Below are positions 17,804 to 26,034 of a DNA stretch of 64,000 nt, in pieces. The translations under genes and the position numbers were made by a program. Location: positions 992,001-1,056,000 of the forward strand of contig NZ_AFRZ01000001.1 in the NCBI RefSeq assembly GCF_000242915.1, written 5' to 3'. Source of the DNA: Sulfurimonas gotlandica GD1 (GTDB taxonomy: Bacteria > Campylobacterota > Campylobacteria > Campylobacterales > Sulfurimonadaceae). The notes beneath the pieces are model-generated. The model did no database searches and was not told the origin of the DNA. It was given only the letters and a program-made list of their open reading frames with translations. How positions within the stretch are numbered: the first letter of the stretch is position 1; each line of letters opens with the position of its first letter.

Positions 17804-18295
17804 ATGAAGTTTTTATTTCCAATACTATTTCTTTTAGTATCTCTCTTAGCACAAGACAGTTTTGAAAACTGGGATAAACAATACAAGCTCACACCTACAA
17901 CAATAGACTCACATGCTCATAGAGCATATATAGATATATTCACAAATAAAAAAGCGACTAAAGCATATATAAATAAAGCCAAAACGTATCCTATAGGCTC
18001 AATCGTATACAAACCACTCTATAAAGATAAAAATAAAAAGATATTGGTACGCGTGGTTATAATGGAGAAGATGTACAAGGGCTACGATAGCCAAAATGGG
18101 GACTGGTTCTACGCTGTAACAAATCCAAAAGGTGATGATGTATACGAAAAAGGAAGAATCCAACACTGCATCTCATGTCATAATTTAGCAAAAGAAACTG
18201 ATTATATGTTTAGCGAAAGTGTTATGAAAAAGATAGATGATGCAAACTTTGCGTTTGAGAAAGTTGTTCCTGATTTAGAGCTATATGAAGAATAG
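17804..18295 (+). CDS. Cytochrome P460-family c-type heme protein
   Basis: Exported 163-residue protein: signal peptide at residues 1-16 (FLFPILFLLVSLLAQ), a beta-rich domain with YPIGSIVYKPLY, MEKMYKGYDSQNGDWFYAV, and a single heme site CISCH at about residues 125-129. This order (strand PxGS, then GDWxY, then a C-terminal CxxCH followed by TDY) is that of the cytochrome P460/c'-beta fold. In known P460 a Lys cross-link to heme allows hydroxylamine oxidation; c'-beta relatives bind NO. Which applies here cannot be told. A good ribosome site (GGAAGG) precedes the ATG. Confidence 0.75.
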   Translation: MKFLFPILFLLVSLLAQDSFENWDKQYKLTPTTIDSHAHRAYIDIFTNKKATKAYINKAKTYPIGSIVYKPLYKDKNKKILVRVVIMEKMYKGYDSQNGDWFYAVTNPKGDDVYEKGRIQHCISCHNLAKETDYMFSESVMKKIDDANFAFEKVVPDLELYEE

Positions 18296-18300
18296 CTCTA
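18276..18300. terminator. Hairpin at the convergent ends of the P460 gene and the molybdopterin operon
   Basis: TAGAGCTAT (18276-18284) and ATAGCTCTA (18292-18300) pair perfectly over 9 bp with a 7-nt loop. The left arm lies inside the last codons of the cytochrome gene. Only a weak T-rich tail follows, so termination efficiency is uncertain. Confidence 0.45.
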
Positions 18301-18305
18301 TTAAA

Positions 18306-18857
18306 CTATTGATTAGCTGTTGCATTTAGAGCTAGTATTGCCATATTTTGCATATATATTGCAATATCTTTTTTAGCATCTACAGCTTTTTCAAGCTCAG
18401 CTATAAAATACTCTTTAGTTCTATCATCAGCCATATTAAAAACATAGAGCACCCATTCAGTATTTAACTTGATGTCCTCTTGCTCTTGTGTAACTTCAAA
18501 TACTCTGTAAAGATTTATATCACTATCTTTCAAAAGATTCAAAACATTTTTATAAAAAGGTGTAATATCATAATTCACAAGTGACTCTAAATCATCCTTT
18601 GGAATTGAAGCATCTACGTCAAACAAACCGTTTTTTCCAACTATAAGTGCATTTCCAATTATAAGTTGCCCACCAATGAAAAATGGTACTTTGTTTTGAG
18701 ATATAGCATTGGAATCAGTATGAATTGTATGCTTATCAATAGTATTTAGTTCATCTGTTAAAATAGAGTTGAAAAAACTGTAGACTGTATTAGCCTGCAT
18801 CTCTATATCTATCTCTTTTACTTCTTGTGTTGTTGAGTCAATCGAATAAGCTTTCAT
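18306..18857 (-). CDS. Conserved-looking protein of unknown function in the molybdopterin operon
   Basis: A 183-residue soluble acidic protein with no signal peptide or membrane segment. I do not recognise a family. A glycine-rich strand region (FFIGGQLIIGNALIVGKNG) lies around residues 59-77, followed by alternating helices and an Ala-rich C-terminus. It begins directly after the moeA stop (no gap), so it should be co-translated with moeA and moaE. A link with molybdenum cofactor synthesis or delivery is suggested only by this position. A few Met and no Cys are present. Confidence 0.55.
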   Translation of the reverse strand: MKAYSIDSTTQEVKEIDIEMQANTVYSFFNSILTDELNTIDKHTIHTDSNAISQNKVPFFIGGQLIIGNALIVGKNGLFDVDASIPKDDLESLVNYDITPFYKNVLNLLKDSDINLYRVFEVTQEQEDIKLNTEWVLYVFNMADDRTKEYFIAELEKAVDAKKDIAIYMQNMAILALNATANQ

Positions 18858-20075
18858 TTAAAAATTCTCCAATAAAATTACATTTACAAAAGTGCCCTCT
18901 TCCAGGTCACCATCATCTTCGCCGGTTACCATTAAAGCACTGCCATTTAACATGTTAGTTAGTATTGCAGAACTTCCTACTTTTTTGTCTTTGAAGTTTA
19001 CAAAGTATTCTCCATCGACAACTTCAACGTTACATGCTGTAAATTCTGTTAGACGGCTTCGTTTTGTAAATCTCTCGCTTAGTTTTGCTTCTACTCGTTT
19101 ATATGGTTCACTTTTACCTAACATCTTAGATATAAGAGGTAGTCCGTAAAGTATAGAAACCACAGTTGACGAGTATGCAAAACCAGGTAGAGCTAAGATG
19201 AACTTTCCTTCTCTTTGCGCAACCATAATATGCTTTCCTGGCTTAATAGCCACACCCTTGTAAACTACTTCAGCGCCAAGACGCGGAACTATATCTTTTA
19301 CAAAGTCATAATCACCAACACTTACACCACCTGTACTGATAAGTATATCAGCAGATGCAAGCGCATTTTCAAAAGTCTGCATTATCTCGTCTCTGTCATC
19401 AGGAGCAGTTCCAAGCTGTATAGCATCTGCTCCGGCTTGCTCAAACAAAGCACATAGAGTATAGTTGTTTGAACTTCTGATCTGTGCCGGATTATCACTC
19501 TGCTCACCAAGGTCTAAAATTTCACTACCAGTAGAGATAACAGCGACTCTAGGTTTAAGAGCAACTTTAACCATCACCTTGTTCAGACCAGCCATTACAC
19601 CAATCTCAGCAAAGCCGATTTTCGTACCTTTTTTTATTAGTACATCTCCAGCTTTATATCCTTCACCGATAGGACGAACTGAAGATCCAAAATTAACTTT
19701 TTCATCTATATAAATTTTATCACTGTTCTCGCTCACACTAACGTTTTCTATTTGAATAAGAGTATCTGCACCCTCTGGCATCATAGAACCTGTAAAAGTC
19801 TTAATACACTCTCCGTCTGCTAGAACTCTTCGCTCATCGTTTCCTGCTGGGTTATATCCAAGTATTGAGATGCTATCACTGTCTAAGTCTGCGTGCTTAA
19901 CGGCATAACCATCCATAGATGCTGTTGGAAACTGAGGATCATTGTACTCTGCTACGATATCATCAGCTAGAATTCTTCCAAGAGTAGAACTCAGCGGTAA
20001 GTTTTCACTTCTAAAACTTCCTATATCTAGCAGGTCTAACATGTTTTGGCTTGTTTCATAAGATAGTAATTTCAT
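18858..20075 (-). CDS. moeA: Molybdopterin molybdenumtransferase MoeA
   Basis: Inserts molybdate into adenylylated molybdopterin, the last common step of Moco synthesis. The 405 residues have the expected order: N-terminal DDIVAEYNDPQFPTASMDGY region, the MoCF-binding domain with VAVISTGSEILD and ISTGGVSVGDYDFV, then VAIKPGKHIMVAQ, ALPGFAYSS and a C-terminal beta domain (domain IV). The usual ALPGNPVS loop reads ALPGFAYS, a common variant. It overlaps moaE by 4 nt and is followed directly by the unknown gene. Confidence 0.95.
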   Translation of the reverse strand: MKLLSYETSQNMLDLLDIGSFRSENLPLSSTLGRILADDIVAEYNDPQFPTASMDGYAVKHADLDSDSISILGYNPAGNDERRVLADGECIKTFTGSMMPEGADTLIQIENVSVSENSDKIYIDEKVNFGSSVRPIGEGYKAGDVLIKKGTKIGFAEIGVMAGLNKVMVKVALKPRVAVISTGSEILDLGEQSDNPAQIRSSNNYTLCALFEQAGADAIQLGTAPDDRDEIMQTFENALASADILISTGGVSVGDYDFVKDIVPRLGAEVVYKGVAIKPGKHIMVAQREGKFILALPGFAYSSTVVSILYGLPLISKMLGKSEPYKRVEAKLSERFTKRSRLTEFTACNVEVVDGEYFVNFKDKKVGSSAILTNMLNGSALMVTGEDDGDLEEGTFVNVILLENF

Positions 20076-20509
20076 TTTAAAATTCCACTCCCTTTTATAG
20101 CTGTTGATCTATCTAATGCATAGATTCTTTTTCCATCTCGAAGATCATACTTCCAGATTGGAGCAGATGCCTTGAAGTCTTCAACAAATTCATCTATAAA
20201 TTCTAATGCAACACGTCTTTTTGGAGAAAAGACAGCAGCTATGTAAGATGATTCATGAAGCATTACATCTCCCTTAGAGTGTGCCATTTTTATTACTGCA
20301 CCTTTTTCTTTTGCTTTGTCTTGCCAGTCGCTAAACCACTTCTTTAAAATAGGTTCATAAATATCAAAACTAAGACCATCTATATCATCTTCACTTCTTA
20401 CAGTTCCAACAAAAGGGATGTAAGCACCATAGTTGCTGGTTGCTTCTTGTTCATACCACTCTTTTAAAATAGTCGCTACATCTAAAGGTCCCTCATAAAG
20501 ATATAGCAT
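20072..20509 (-). CDS. moaE: Molybdopterin synthase catalytic subunit MoaE
   Basis: Large subunit of molybdopterin synthase, which uses the MoaD thiocarboxylate to add the dithiolene sulfurs to cyclic pyranopterin monophosphate. The 145 residues include AYIPFVGTVRSEDDIDGLSF, MAHSKGDVML (place of HRxGxL) and the terminal region PIWKYDLRDGKRIYAL with the catalytic Lys in the IWK motif. It lies 3 nt after moaD and overlaps moeA by 4 nt. Confidence 0.93.
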   Translation of the reverse strand: MLYLYEGPLDVATILKEWYEQEATSNYGAYIPFVGTVRSEDDIDGLSFDIYEPILKKWFSDWQDKAKEKGAVIKMAHSKGDVMLHESSYIAAVFSPKRRVALEFIDEFVEDFKASAPIWKYDLRDGKRIYALDRSTAIKGSGILK

Positions 20510-20512
20510 CTA

Positions 20513-20734
20513 TCAGCCTCCGCAAACTGGTGGAAGAAGGGCTACTCTATCACCATCTTTTAATGCAAAATCTCTACTACTTACTAATGTATCATTTACA
20601 GCCACTGCTGAGTTTTCTAACCACTCACGCATTTGCTCATCACCTTGCAATATTGTCGCTAATTCACTTAAATTTGTAATCTCTAACTCTAAGGGCTCTT
20701 TTTGTATAGGGCCTAAAAACTCTACTTTAACCAT
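20513..20734 (-). CDS. moaD: Molybdopterin synthase sulfur carrier subunit MoaD
   Basis: Ubiquitin-like sulfur carrier of 73 residues ending in the double glycine (PPVCGG) that is adenylylated and thiocarboxylated by MoeB-type enzymes. Seen: VKVEFLGPIQKEPLELEITN, the WLENSAVAVNDTLVS core and LKDGDRVALLPPVCGG. It is the first gene of the moaD-moaE-moeA operon, transcribed away from mqnA. Confidence 0.93.
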   Translation of the reverse strand: MVKVEFLGPIQKEPLELEITNLSELATILQGDEQMREWLENSAVAVNDTLVSSRDFALKDGDRVALLPPVCGG

Positions 20735-20828
20735 AACGTAGACTCCAAAATTATATTATTTACCAGCGATTATATCTAAGATAAGTTAAGTCATGTATAA
20801 TTTCAATCAATTTATTTTGGAGTTACAT

Positions 20829-21476
20829 TTGGTATTTGGAAAAATTGAGTATTTAAATTTACTACCTTTTCATGTTTTTATGAAACGCTTTACTAAGAGT
20901 TCTCAGCAGAGTATGAGTATGCATTATAAGCGTGGAGTACCTGCAAAAATCAACGAAAAATTTCTATCTCACAGGGTGGATGCAGCTTTCATCTCAAGCA
21001 TCAGTGCAAAAAAATATAGACATGTAAATCTTGGGATTATTGCAAAAAAAGAGGTTCTTAGTGTTCTTGTTGTTCCAGATGTAAAAAACGAAGCTGATAT
21101 TGAGTCTGCTAGCTCAAATGCATTAGCTAAGATTTTAAATATCAAAGGTAAAGTTCTCATTGGTGACAAAGCTCTAAAACACTATTTACAAAAGAAGCCA
21201 TACATTGATTTAGCTGCCCAGTGGAACGCTAGATATAAACTGCCATTTGTTTTTGCTCTACTTTGTTATCATAAAGATCAACATCTCTATAAGAACATAG
21301 AGAAACAGTTTTTAAAACAAAAAATTAAAATCCCACAATACCTTCTCACTTCAGCATCACTCAGAACAGAAATATCAAAAAAAGACATACTCAACTATCT
21401 CTCGTATATATCTTACGATTTAGACCATAAAGCGAAGAAAGGTCTCTCACTTTTCTATAAAAGTGTCAAAAACTGA
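20829..21476 (+). CDS. mqnA: Chorismate dehydratase of the futalosine menaquinone pathway (MqnA)
   Basis: Catalyses chorismate to 3-enolpyruvyl-benzoate, the first step of futalosine-dependent menaquinone synthesis, the route used by Campylobacterota. The periplasmic-binding-protein-like fold is recognised from FGKIEYLNLLPFHVF at the start, VDAAFISSISAKKY and GKVLIGDKALKHYL. TTG at 20829 is preferred as start because GGAG (20819-20822) lies 6 nt upstream and the product then begins at the conserved strand; an ATG at 20793 would add 12 residues without a ribosome site. Product 215 aa. Confidence 0.82.
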   Translation: MVFGKIEYLNLLPFHVFMKRFTKSSQQSMSMHYKRGVPAKINEKFLSHRVDAAFISSISAKKYRHVNLGIIAKKEVLSVLVVPDVKNEADIESASSNALAKILNIKGKVLIGDKALKHYLQKKPYIDLAAQWNARYKLPFVFALLCYHKDQHLYKNIEKQFLKQKIKIPQYLLTSASLRTEISKKDILNYLSYISYDLDHKAKKGLSLFYKSVKN

Positions 21477-21499
21477 CAATTTTATGTTAAAATGTCCTT

Positions 21500-22423
21500 A
21501 TGATAAAGACATTTTTATTACCTATTATTACTCTTACACTTTTTGCAAATGAACCAATATCACCAATTCCTACTAAAGTGGAATTCAATCTTGAAAAAGC
21601 AAGACTTGGCAAAAAATTATTTTTTGATACTATTTTATCTAAAGATAACTCAACAGCATGTGTTAGTTGCCACAATGTTTTTCATGGCGGGGCAGATTCA
21701 AATGTTGTCTCAAGCGGTTATGCAAACAAAAAAGGCAATATACAGTCTCCAACAGTTTTGAACTCTAGATATAACTTTAAACAGTTTTGGAACGGACGAG
21801 CAAGAAACCTGACACAACAAGCTGATGGCCCTATAAATAACCCGGCTGAACATAACATGGATGCAAAAACTGTTGAGGATAGAATAAATGATTCTACAGA
21901 GTATAAAAGACTCTTCGAATCAGTATACAGTACTTCACATATTTCTTACACGCAAGTTCTTGAAGCTATAGTTGAGTTTGAAAATTCTCTAACAACACCA
22001 AACTCAAAATTCGATAGATTTTTAAGAGATGAAATCCAACTCACAAAAGATGAAAAAGAGGGGTACATACTTTTTAAACAAAATGGCTGTATTACCTGCC
22101 ATAACGGAATAAATGTCGGTGGAAATTCATTTCAAAAAATGGGTACGTTTTTAGAATATGAGGTTAAAAATGACTATCCTGATCGAAGTAAAATAACAGA
22201 TAATCCCAATCACAAAAATGTATTTAAAGTTCCGACACTAAGAAATATAAGCCAAACTGCTCCATACTTTCATGATGGCAGTGCGAAAACCCTAAAAGAA
22301 GCACTGAGTGTTATGGCAAAACATAATTTGGGCATCAAACTTGAAGATGAAGAAGTTGACAAAATAATAGCTTTTTTGAAAACACTTGATGGTGACCTAC
22401 CTGAAATATTGGAAGAGAAATGA
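21500..22423 (+). CDS. Periplasmic diheme cytochrome c peroxidase (CcpA/MauG family)
   Basis: Reduces hydrogen peroxide to water in the periplasm with electrons from cytochrome c. A signal peptide (residues 1-16, FLLPIITLTLFA) precedes two heme c sites, CVSCH at about 52-56 and CITCH at about 198-202. Family segments are present: ARLGKKLFFDTILS, PTVLNSRYNFKQFWNGR, FKVPTLRNISQTAPYFHDG. The 307 residues suit the classic diheme enzymes. Its last 4 nt overlap the start of the GGDEF-EAL gene, so both are co-translated. Confidence 0.92.
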   Translation: MIKTFLLPIITLTLFANEPISPIPTKVEFNLEKARLGKKLFFDTILSKDNSTACVSCHNVFHGGADSNVVSSGYANKKGNIQSPTVLNSRYNFKQFWNGRARNLTQQADGPINNPAEHNMDAKTVEDRINDSTEYKRLFESVYSTSHISYTQVLEAIVEFENSLTTPNSKFDRFLRDEIQLTKDEKEGYILFKQNGCITCHNGINVGGNSFQKMGTFLEYEVKNDYPDRSKITDNPNHKNVFKVPTLRNISQTAPYFHDGSAKTLKEALSVMAKHNLGIKLEDEEVDKIIAFLKTLDGDLPEILEEK

Positions 22424-24507
22424 AACTGAAACAACTTATGTTTCTCGTACTCGGGGTTGGCATAATCTCATCTATTGCTATAGTTTATTTTTACATAATC
22501 CAAAAAGATTTTACTAAACAACACAGAGAATTTCTTCTATCTGTAAATGCACTGGAAAATGCCCACATTGATTTAGAGCATCAAATATTGCAAAACTCTA
22601 TTTATTCTTATCACAATCAAGATGAGATATCAGCAACTATAAATCAAGTTGAAAACACTTATATAGAGTTAGCGGGGTCTAAAATATTAAATAATAAGAC
22701 CTATTTACAAACTAAAAATAATTTACTATCACTTCAAGCAGATATAAGACTCAATCTGCAAAACATAGAAGAGTATATCATGCTAAATGCAGGTATTAAG
22801 AACTCTTTGGTATTTCTAAGCAGACGTATAGAAAACGCAAGCTTTTTAGAAAAAGATGACAGAGCCCTTTTCATTCAATCTATAAAGATTTTAAAACACT
22901 TCAACGATGCAAAAAGAATGCAGGACCTTGATTATATAAATCACAATAATTTTTTACTAAAATCTGATTCAAAAAATCCAAAGACTCAAAGCTTTGTAGA
23001 GAATTTTAACCTTCACTCTAAATATCTTATTAACAGATATCCAATATTTGTACAGACAACAAAAACTGTCCTTAACAGTGATATTCATAACTACTTAGAA
23101 AAAGTAAAAAAAGAGTTCTCGGCAGTTTCTGTAAATGATTTCAAAGCACTTGATATGTTTGCTTTTATATTATTTAGTCTATTTATTTCTTCACTTTCAC
23201 TTGTAGTTGTACTATTCATTAAATATATAAAAGAGAATCAAAAACTAGAAGAGACTACAGCCTCACTAGAGCACTCCCTCTCTTATGATCATTTGACAGA
23301 TTTACATAACAGAAGAGCTTTTGAGATTCAGCTGAAAAAAATCACAGAACCGCACCTTCTTATTATAAATATTGACGGATTTAAATACATCAATGATATC
23401 TACGGGAATGATGTTGGAAATGTCATCCTTCAAGAGTTAGCACAGATTTTAAAAGATGAATTTTCAAATCGTCCAAATACATGCATCTACCGTCTCGGCG
23501 GTGATGAGTTTGGAATACTTTTTAACAAAATCTCAAGCGAAAACGCGTTAGAAATAGCAAAAAAACTTGAGAAAAAAATATCTAATTATGACTTTATAGT
23601 TTATGACTTGACTCTGCATCTACTAGTAAGTATTGCAAGTAACTCTACTGTACCTATTTTAGAAAATACCGACTTAGCACTAAAACTACTTAAAAAAGAC
23701 CATACACTGAGAATTTTAGAGTATAACGATAACCTAAATATTAAAACAGATGTAAAAGATAATATGAACACTATTGAGCTAATAAAAACTGCTGTAAGCA
23801 ATGATAGAATAGTTCCTTTTTTCCAACCGATTATTAATCTTAAGACATCTAAAATAGAAAAATATGAAGCTCTTGTCAGGCTAAAACTAGAAAACGGTAC
23901 ATTTCTGCCACCGTTTAAATTTTTAGATATATCTAAAAAGAGTTCTTACTATCACTTCATAACCAAAACTATGATAGAAAAAACTCTTAAAATGGCGCAA
24001 GAGTTTCCTCAATATAGATTTTCTATAAATATCTCAATGATAGATATACTAGATGCTAAACTGACACACATGCTATTTGAGATCTTAAACGCCAACCCTG
24101 AAGTAGCAAAAAGATTAGATATAGAACTACTAGAATCAGAAAATCTACAAAACTTACAGGTTGTTCAAGATTTCATCACTAAACTACATGCTTTTGGTTC
24201 AAAAATACTGGTAGATGATTTTGGTACTGGTTATTCTAACTTCTCATACTTCTCAAATTTAGATATAGACTTGGTTAAAATTGACGGATCAATCGTCAGT
24301 GAAATTGAGACAGATAATAAAAAACTTCATATGGTAACTAGTATACATAAGTTTTCAAATGGAATGAATATGAAAAATGTTGCAGAGTTTGTTGAGACCA
24401 GAGAGGTGGCACTTCTACTAAAAGAAATAGGTATAGAGTATGCACAAGGGTACTACTTCAGTCAACCTCTGGAGAGACCTCTAGAGAATGATGAAGTAGT
24501 TATCTAA
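22420..24507 (+). CDS. Membrane-bound GGDEF-EAL c-di-GMP signalling protein
   Basis: A 695-residue protein: transmembrane helix at about 7-27, a mostly helical periplasmic sensor (about 30-240), a second transmembrane helix at about 246-266, a GGDEF domain with intact GGDEF at about 360-364, and an EAL domain with intact EAL at about 483-485, then DDFGTGYSN. Both cyclase and phosphodiesterase motifs look functional, so the net activity is open. It overlaps the diheme peroxidase gene by 4 nt, hinting that the periplasmic sensor reports on peroxide or redox state. It ends exactly where the convergent malic enzyme gene ends. Confidence 0.9.
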   Translation: MKLKQLMFLVLGVGIISSIAIVYFYIIQKDFTKQHREFLLSVNALENAHIDLEHQILQNSIYSYHNQDEISATINQVENTYIELAGSKILNNKTYLQTKNNLLSLQADIRLNLQNIEEYIMLNAGIKNSLVFLSRRIENASFLEKDDRALFIQSIKILKHFNDAKRMQDLDYINHNNFLLKSDSKNPKTQSFVENFNLHSKYLINRYPIFVQTTKTVLNSDIHNYLEKVKKEFSAVSVNDFKALDMFAFILFSLFISSLSLVVVLFIKYIKENQKLEETTASLEHSLSYDHLTDLHNRRAFEIQLKKITEPHLLIINIDGFKYINDIYGNDVGNVILQELAQILKDEFSNRPNTCIYRLGGDEFGILFNKISSENALEIAKKLEKKISNYDFIVYDLTLHLLVSIASNSTVPILENTDLALKLLKKDHTLRILEYNDNLNIKTDVKDNMNTIELIKTAVSNDRIVPFFQPIINLKTSKIEKYEALVRLKLENGTFLPPFKFLDISKKSSYYHFITKTMIEKTLKMAQEFPQYRFSINISMIDILDAKLTHMLFEILNANPEVAKRLDIELLESENLQNLQVVQDFITKLHAFGSKILVDDFGTGYSNFSYFSNLDIDLVKIDGSIVSEIETDNKKLHMVTSIHKFSNGMNMKNVAEFVETREVALLLKEIGIEYAQGYYFSQPLERPLENDEVVI

Positions 24508-25773
24508 TTATTTTAATATCTTAGCCAACTCTTTTCTGTAAGCTTTAATATCAAAACCTTTCATATCTGACGCACCACTATCTATAGCAGCCTGAGCTAC
24601 AGCACTAGAAATCTCAACTATAAGTCTTTTATCAAATGGTTTTGGAATAAGATAATCTTTACCAAACTTAATCTCTTTACCATATAGTTCACAAATATCT
24701 TTTGGTACTTCTGTACGAGCTAAATCAGCAAGTGCATGTGCAGCTGCAAGTTTCATCTCGTCATTTATCTTTCTTGCACGAACATCCATCGCACCTCTAA
24801 AAATAAATGGGAAACCTAGAACATTGTTTACTTGGTTATCAAAGTCACTTCTACCAGTTGCGACAACAGCATCTGGTCTAGCTTCAATAACATCGTTAGG
24901 GAAAACTTCAGGTGTTGGGTTTGCCAACGTAAATACAATCGGTTCATTCGCCATAGTCATAATATCTTCTATGGTAAATGTTCCTGGCTTAGAGAGTCCT
25001 ACAACAACATCAGCGCACTCAAACACTTCTGAGTGAGTCATGTATCCACCTGCACAGAACTCTCTCTTATAAGCGTTTAAATCACTTCTTCCATTGTGAA
25101 TAACGCCTTTTGAATCAAGCATATAAATCTCTCTAGCACCAAGTTTTCTATAAAGTCTTGCACATGAAATAGCTGCTGCACCAGCCCCAACAACAACTAT
25201 TTTAAGATCTTCTATCTTTCGATGTGTAACTTTACAAGCATTTATTATCCCAGCAGCAGAAATAACAGCCGTTCCATGTTGATCATCATGCATAACAGGG
25301 ATATTTAACTCTTCTACTAGACGTCTCTCTATCTCAAAGCACTCGGGTGCTTTTATATCTTCTAGGTTAATTCCACCAAAAGTAGGAGCTATAGCCATAA
25401 CAACAGAACAAAATCTATCTACGCTCTCAGTATCTACTTCAATATCAAAACAATCAAGTCCTGAGAAATTTTTAAATAGAACTCCCTTACCTTCCATAAC
25501 GGGCTTAGATGCCAAAGCACCAATATTTCCAAGTCCTAAAACAGCAGTTCCGTTTGAGATAACGGCTACAAGATTCTTTTTTGAAGTATATCTATAAGCA
25601 TTTTCAGGATTTTTCTCAATTTCCAAACATGGTACAGCAACACCTGGAGTATATGCTAATGATAAATCTTTTTGAGTTAACACCGGTTTCGTAGTCTCAA
25701 CTGATATTTTTCCAGGTTGTGGAAATTCATGATAATCAAGAGCTTCTTGATCTGTTGTAGATGTTTTAGACAT
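24508..25773 (-). CDS. Malic enzyme (malate dehydrogenase, oxaloacetate-decarboxylating)
   Basis: Converts malate to pyruvate and CO2 with NAD(P). The 421 residues form a short-type enzyme without the phosphotransacetylase domain found in MaeB. Seen: LSLAYTPGVAVPCLEIEKNP, GNIGALASKPVMEGKGVLFK with the catalytic Lys, the metal site in DIEVDTES and VMHDDQHGTAV, and the Rossmann motif VVGAGAAAISCARLY. Cofactor preference cannot be judged. The stop codon abuts that of the convergent GGDEF-EAL gene with no intergenic base. Confidence 0.93.
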   Translation of the reverse strand: MSKTSTTDQEALDYHEFPQPGKISVETTKPVLTQKDLSLAYTPGVAVPCLEIEKNPENAYRYTSKKNLVAVISNGTAVLGLGNIGALASKPVMEGKGVLFKNFSGLDCFDIEVDTESVDRFCSVVMAIAPTFGGINLEDIKAPECFEIERRLVEELNIPVMHDDQHGTAVISAAGIINACKVTHRKIEDLKIVVVGAGAAAISCARLYRKLGAREIYMLDSKGVIHNGRSDLNAYKREFCAGGYMTHSEVFECADVVVGLSKPGTFTIEDIMTMANEPIVFTLANPTPEVFPNDVIEARPDAVVATGRSDFDNQVNNVLGFPFIFRGAMDVRARKINDEMKLAAAHALADLARTEVPKDICELYGKEIKFGKDYLIPKPFDKRLIVEISSAVAQAAIDSGASDMKGFDIKAYRKELAKILK

Positions 25774-25845
25774 AAGATAAAATCCTCAATTTTTATTTTT
25801 GGAATTATATCTTATTATAAATTTATATATACTTTGTTATAAGCT

Positions 25846-26034
25846 ATGATAATTATGATAACTCAATACAAATACAGTAACTATACAATTTTACTTCATA
25901 AGCAAAATATCATAACTGGAGTAATAGCGGATGCTAAAAACTTAGAGAGTTAAAGTTTCAAAAAATTAAAAGAATTTTTAACAGAGAATTTGATATTATA
26001 CGATTATATAAACTTATACAAAATAGGAAATTAG
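25846..26034 (+). pseudogene. Possible small degenerate reading frame interrupted by one stop
   Basis: The 261-nt gap between the malic enzyme and PAS-GGDEF-EAL genes contains a frame from ATG 25846 (or 25855) that reads to TAA 25951-25953 and stays open in the same frame to TAG 26032-26034. The joined sequence (ITGVIADAKNLES, stop, SFKKLKEFLTEN) reads like one small protein with a nonsense codon. No clear ribosome site is seen and I know no relative, so it may be chance in AT-rich DNA. Confidence 0.22.
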
